From Rhodospirillaceae bacterium (GTDB taxonomy: Bacteria; Pseudomonadota; Alphaproteobacteria; MPNO01; UBA2964): a stretch of 15,732 nucleotides of DNA. Shown piece after piece: positions 14,078-15,732 of this stretch. Positions within the stretch are counted from its first letter, which is position 1; each line of letters starts with the position of its first letter. The DNA lies in the NCBI GenBank assembly GCA_002712335.1, contig PATI01000009.1:1-15732 (forward strand), read 5' to 3'. Under the pieces are notes generated by a model, which worked only from the letters and a program-made list of their open reading frames with translations, did no database searches and had not been told where the DNA came from. Position numbers and translations under genes: made by a program.

Positions 14078-15289
14078 TTACCTCAAATAGTCAGCTATCA
14101 TGTATGCGAAAACTTTGGCGGCATCACAAGATCTTTCAACGGAGGAACAATCATCATCAGTGTGCGCAAAGCGATCTTCCCCACTACCATAATTAGCACA
14201 TGGTATACCAACGTGATTCAGATAACCTTGATCAAATGCGGTTGTGGTATAGAAAGTCTCTGGCGGACTACCAAGCATTTTGTTTGCCGCCTCACAAATA
14301 GCATTAACAATTGGCGATTCCATCTCCACCAGAGATGGATACATAAAAGGTCCTTCCTTCATTTCTACTTGCCATTTAAGGCCACTTGCAGGGTCTTCCA
14401 AACCATCAACTTCCATTACTATTTTTCGAATATCGTTCCATTTTTCGTGTGGGTCGTCTCCCGGCAACAGGCGTCTATCCAAGGTAATTTCGCATTCGCC
14501 TTGAATAGTGTGAGTGGCATCCGGAAAACTTCGTATATGATTAACAGCAAAGGTTGGTTTTCCAAGGGCCTGATGTTCTCCAGTAAGTTCTAACTGGGTT
14601 TCCAATCGTTCTATTATTTCTAATGCCCCGGTAATTGCATTGCATGCTCGGTGCGGCGCACTAGAATGCCCGGGGGCTCCCTTGACCGTTATGAAGGTAT
14701 CTATTCGGCCACGATTACCTAAAGTTAGTTTCAAACTAGTGCCCCCCAAAACAGCCATATCGGCGCGTATACCCTCATCCTCAATTACGCTTTTTATCGC
14801 ATCATGACGCCCTGTCTCGCCAGAAACACAGCACAAAAAGACAAGTTGTCCGTTTATATGAATATCCGAGTTAATGACAGTTTCCATTGCATGAAGCATT
14901 GCGGCCATAGTGCCCTTTTGCTCGCTCGCACCTTTACCAAGAACGACTTCGCCAGGAAGGTTATACGCGCTCCCGTCTACCACCTCGCCGTCATATGCAT
15001 TTTTCATTGTCGATTGAGGTTGGTTCATGGCGTTGCTGATAAGCATAAGTGATTTACCAGTGGTATTTTTTCCATAGCTAGCAATCAGGTTATGCATATT
15101 ATCGTACCGAATATCACTAATTCCCATCTGCCGTAAACGTGGTTCTACGGCCTTATTTATAAACTCAGCGAGGAGCGGTTCTGCCTCAAACTTGTCCGTT
15201 TGTGGACTGGGAACTTTAACTAATTCAACGAGTATATCCTTTACTCTTGAAGTTGAAATAGTTTGCTCGAGAATATTTTTTAAATCCAT
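14078..15289 (-). CDS. M20-family peptidase homolog with altered metal site
   Basis: A 403-residue protein of the M20/ArgE/DapE fold. The dimerisation-domain segment VKGAPGHSSAPHRACNAI and the C-terminal GIPCANYGSGEDRFAHTDDD, with its His, are clear. Most other metal ligands differ. In 413-residue numbering from an alternative ATG at 15319: the HxD pair reads Ala97-Met-Asn99, the bridging Asp is Glu133 (GASEQKG), the catalytic Glu pair is Gly167-Glu168 (SGETGRHD), and the fifth ligand position is Gly193 (LGGTS). The change is coherent and the frame intact, so it looks like a variant subfamily rather than a decaying gene. Substrate could be an N-acyl or peptide-like compound, or it may be non-hydrolytic. 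Neither start has a good ribosome site; 15289 begins the family-like sequence. It is convergent with the Rieske genes and divergent from rpmJ. Confidence 0.88.
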   Translation of the reverse strand: MDLKNILEQTISTSRVKDILVELVKVPSPQTDKFEAEPLLAEFINKAVEPRLRQMGISDIRYDNMHNLIASYGKNTTGKSLMLISNAMNQPQSTMKNAYDGEVVDGSAYNLPGEVVLGKGASEQKGTMAAMLHAMETVINSDIHINGQLVFLCCVSGETGRHDAIKSVIEDEGIRADMAVLGGTSLKLTLGNRGRIDTFITVKGAPGHSSAPHRACNAITGALEIIERLETQLELTGEHQALGKPTFAVNHIRSFPDATHTIQGECEITLDRRLLPGDDPHEKWNDIRKIVMEVDGLEDPASGLKWQVEMKEGPFMYPSLVEMESPIVNAICEAANKMLGSPPETFYTTTAFDQGYLNHVGIPCANYGSGEDRFAHTDDDCSSVERSCDAAKVFAYMIADYLR

Positions 15290-15402
15290 GCTATAAACTG
15301 TGCCCCGCAATTGAACCATTTAAAATAATTAGAAAGGGTTTCTTATATGTGATCTATAAAAATTCCAATTTTCAAGATTGAACTATAAATCATGTAAACG
15401 CG

Positions 15403-15442
15403 TTGACAAACTGGTCGGAGGTTATTATTTTTCGGCCCGAAA
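15403..15442 (+). promoter_or_regulatory. Sigma-70-type promoter of rpmJ with palindrome at the start point
   Basis: TTGACA (15403-15408) is a perfect -35; after 17 nt comes TATTTT (15426-15431), a five-of-six -10. Transcription would begin near 15438. That position falls in the perfect odd palindrome TTTCGG-C-CCGAAA (15430-15442), which could be an operator or chance. The ATG of rpmJ follows at 15467, giving a leader of about 30 nt. Confidence 0.7.
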
Positions 15443-15466
15443 TTTCCAGCTCTAAAGAGTAAGAAA

Positions 15467-15592
15467 ATGAAAGTCGCTAATTCGCTTAAGACACTAAAAA
15501 ATCGTGATAAGAACTGCCGCATTGTGCGCCGTAAGGGCCGTGTCTACGTAATTAACAAACAGAACCCTCGTTTTAAAGCAAGGCAGGGCTAA
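15467..15592 (+). CDS. rpmJ: 50S ribosomal protein L36, cysteine-poor form
   Basis: A 41-codon gene whose product reads [18 protein letters not shown], then the conserved [19 protein letters not shown] and the end ARQG. This is ribosomal protein L36 of the large subunit. The zinc-ligand set of the C+ form (two CxxC-type cysteines, a further Cys and a His) is absent and only Cys17 remains, so this is the C- paralogue type. The length and ARQG end match alphaproteobacterial L36. It has its own promoter, stands alone and reads away from the M20 gene. It marks the window as chromosomal. The ribosome site is weak (AAAGAGTAAGAAA before ATG). Confidence 0.96.
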   Translation: MKVANSLKTLKNRDKNCRIVRRKGRVYVINKQNPRFKARQG

Positions 15593-15732
15593 AAAACCTC
15601 TCTTTAAGAATATTTGGCTTGCTTCAAGTGCTTTAATCTTTTTATCGAGGTCCAATACTTGCACTTGCTGGGTAGCCTATAGTTTAATTCTGCTTGGAAA
15701 AAAATTACTAAGCAGAGTACTGCTCTCATGAA
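15593..15732. other. Non-coding sequence downstream of rpmJ
   Basis: No gene is supported. A small hairpin (GCTTG at 15617-15621, loop CTT, CAAGT at 15625-15629) followed by a T-rich run could be a weak rpmJ terminator. A second hairpin pairs TCTGCTTGG (15689-15697) with CTAAGCAGA (15708-15716) around an A-rich loop, but no T tract follows it, so its role is unknown. A 41-codon minus-strand frame (15604-15729) resembles nothing I know. Confidence 0.35.

Noticed and set aside
15604..15729. 41-codon minus-strand frame at the right edge
   Set aside because: No recognisable motif or clear ribosome site, AT-rich, and overlaps the probable rpmJ 3' region.

Overview
The window reads as chromosomal DNA of an alphaproteobacterium with moderate to low G+C content; I did not count the base composition. 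The best taxonomic clue is a 41-residue ribosomal protein L36 gene near the right end. It is the form without zinc-ligand cysteines and ends in RFKARQG, as is usual in Alphaproteobacteria. Dense packing, two solute-binding proteins and many catabolic enzymes fit a free-living (possibly marine) heterotroph, but that habitat is inference. I see no insertion sequence, phage gene, tRNA, rRNA or CRISPR array. No stretch over 300 bases lacks a gene.

Left part (1-4151). A minus-strand pair encodes an alpha/beta hydrolase and a family 3 solute-binding-like protein with no signal peptide. It diverges from a plus-strand Ldh_2-family (malate/L-lactate-type) oxidoreductase. That gene converges, with abutting stop codons, on a minus-strand group A flavin monooxygenase.

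Middle (4152-10879). A secreted family 5 (oligopeptide-type) solute-binding protein ends at a strong intrinsic terminator. A tightly packed seven-gene plus-strand operon follows: class II aldolase/adducin-family protein, cupin, MaoC hydratase, RidA-like protein, a second MaoC lacking the catalytic pair, a PaaK-type acyl-CoA ligase and a TauE/SafE exporter. Gaps are 25, 5, 1, -8, 2 and 1 nt. The binding protein and the operon share an upstream element (GTAAAAATT, N9-10, GCGTGT, N19, then an AT-rich -10-like hexamer), which suggests one regulator serves both uptake and catabolism.

Right part (10925-15732). A minus-strand pair (small alpha/beta-barrel monooxygenase-like protein, then nitroreductase) diverges from the two oxygenase subunits of a Rieske ring-hydroxylating dioxygenase of the salicylate/anthranilate/terephthalate type. 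A minus-strand M20-family protein that has lost most canonical metal ligands follows. Then comes rpmJ with a clear sigma-70-type promoter.

Together the genes look like an island for uptake and breakdown of aromatic or other organic acids: hydroxylation (flavin monooxygenase, Rieske oxygenase), oxygenation by the cupin, CoA activation, hydration, aldol or decarboxylation chemistry, and export of a small anion. The substrate cannot be read from the sequence. The central operon is the best candidate for an uncharacterised pathway, because several of its members are non-canonical at key residues.
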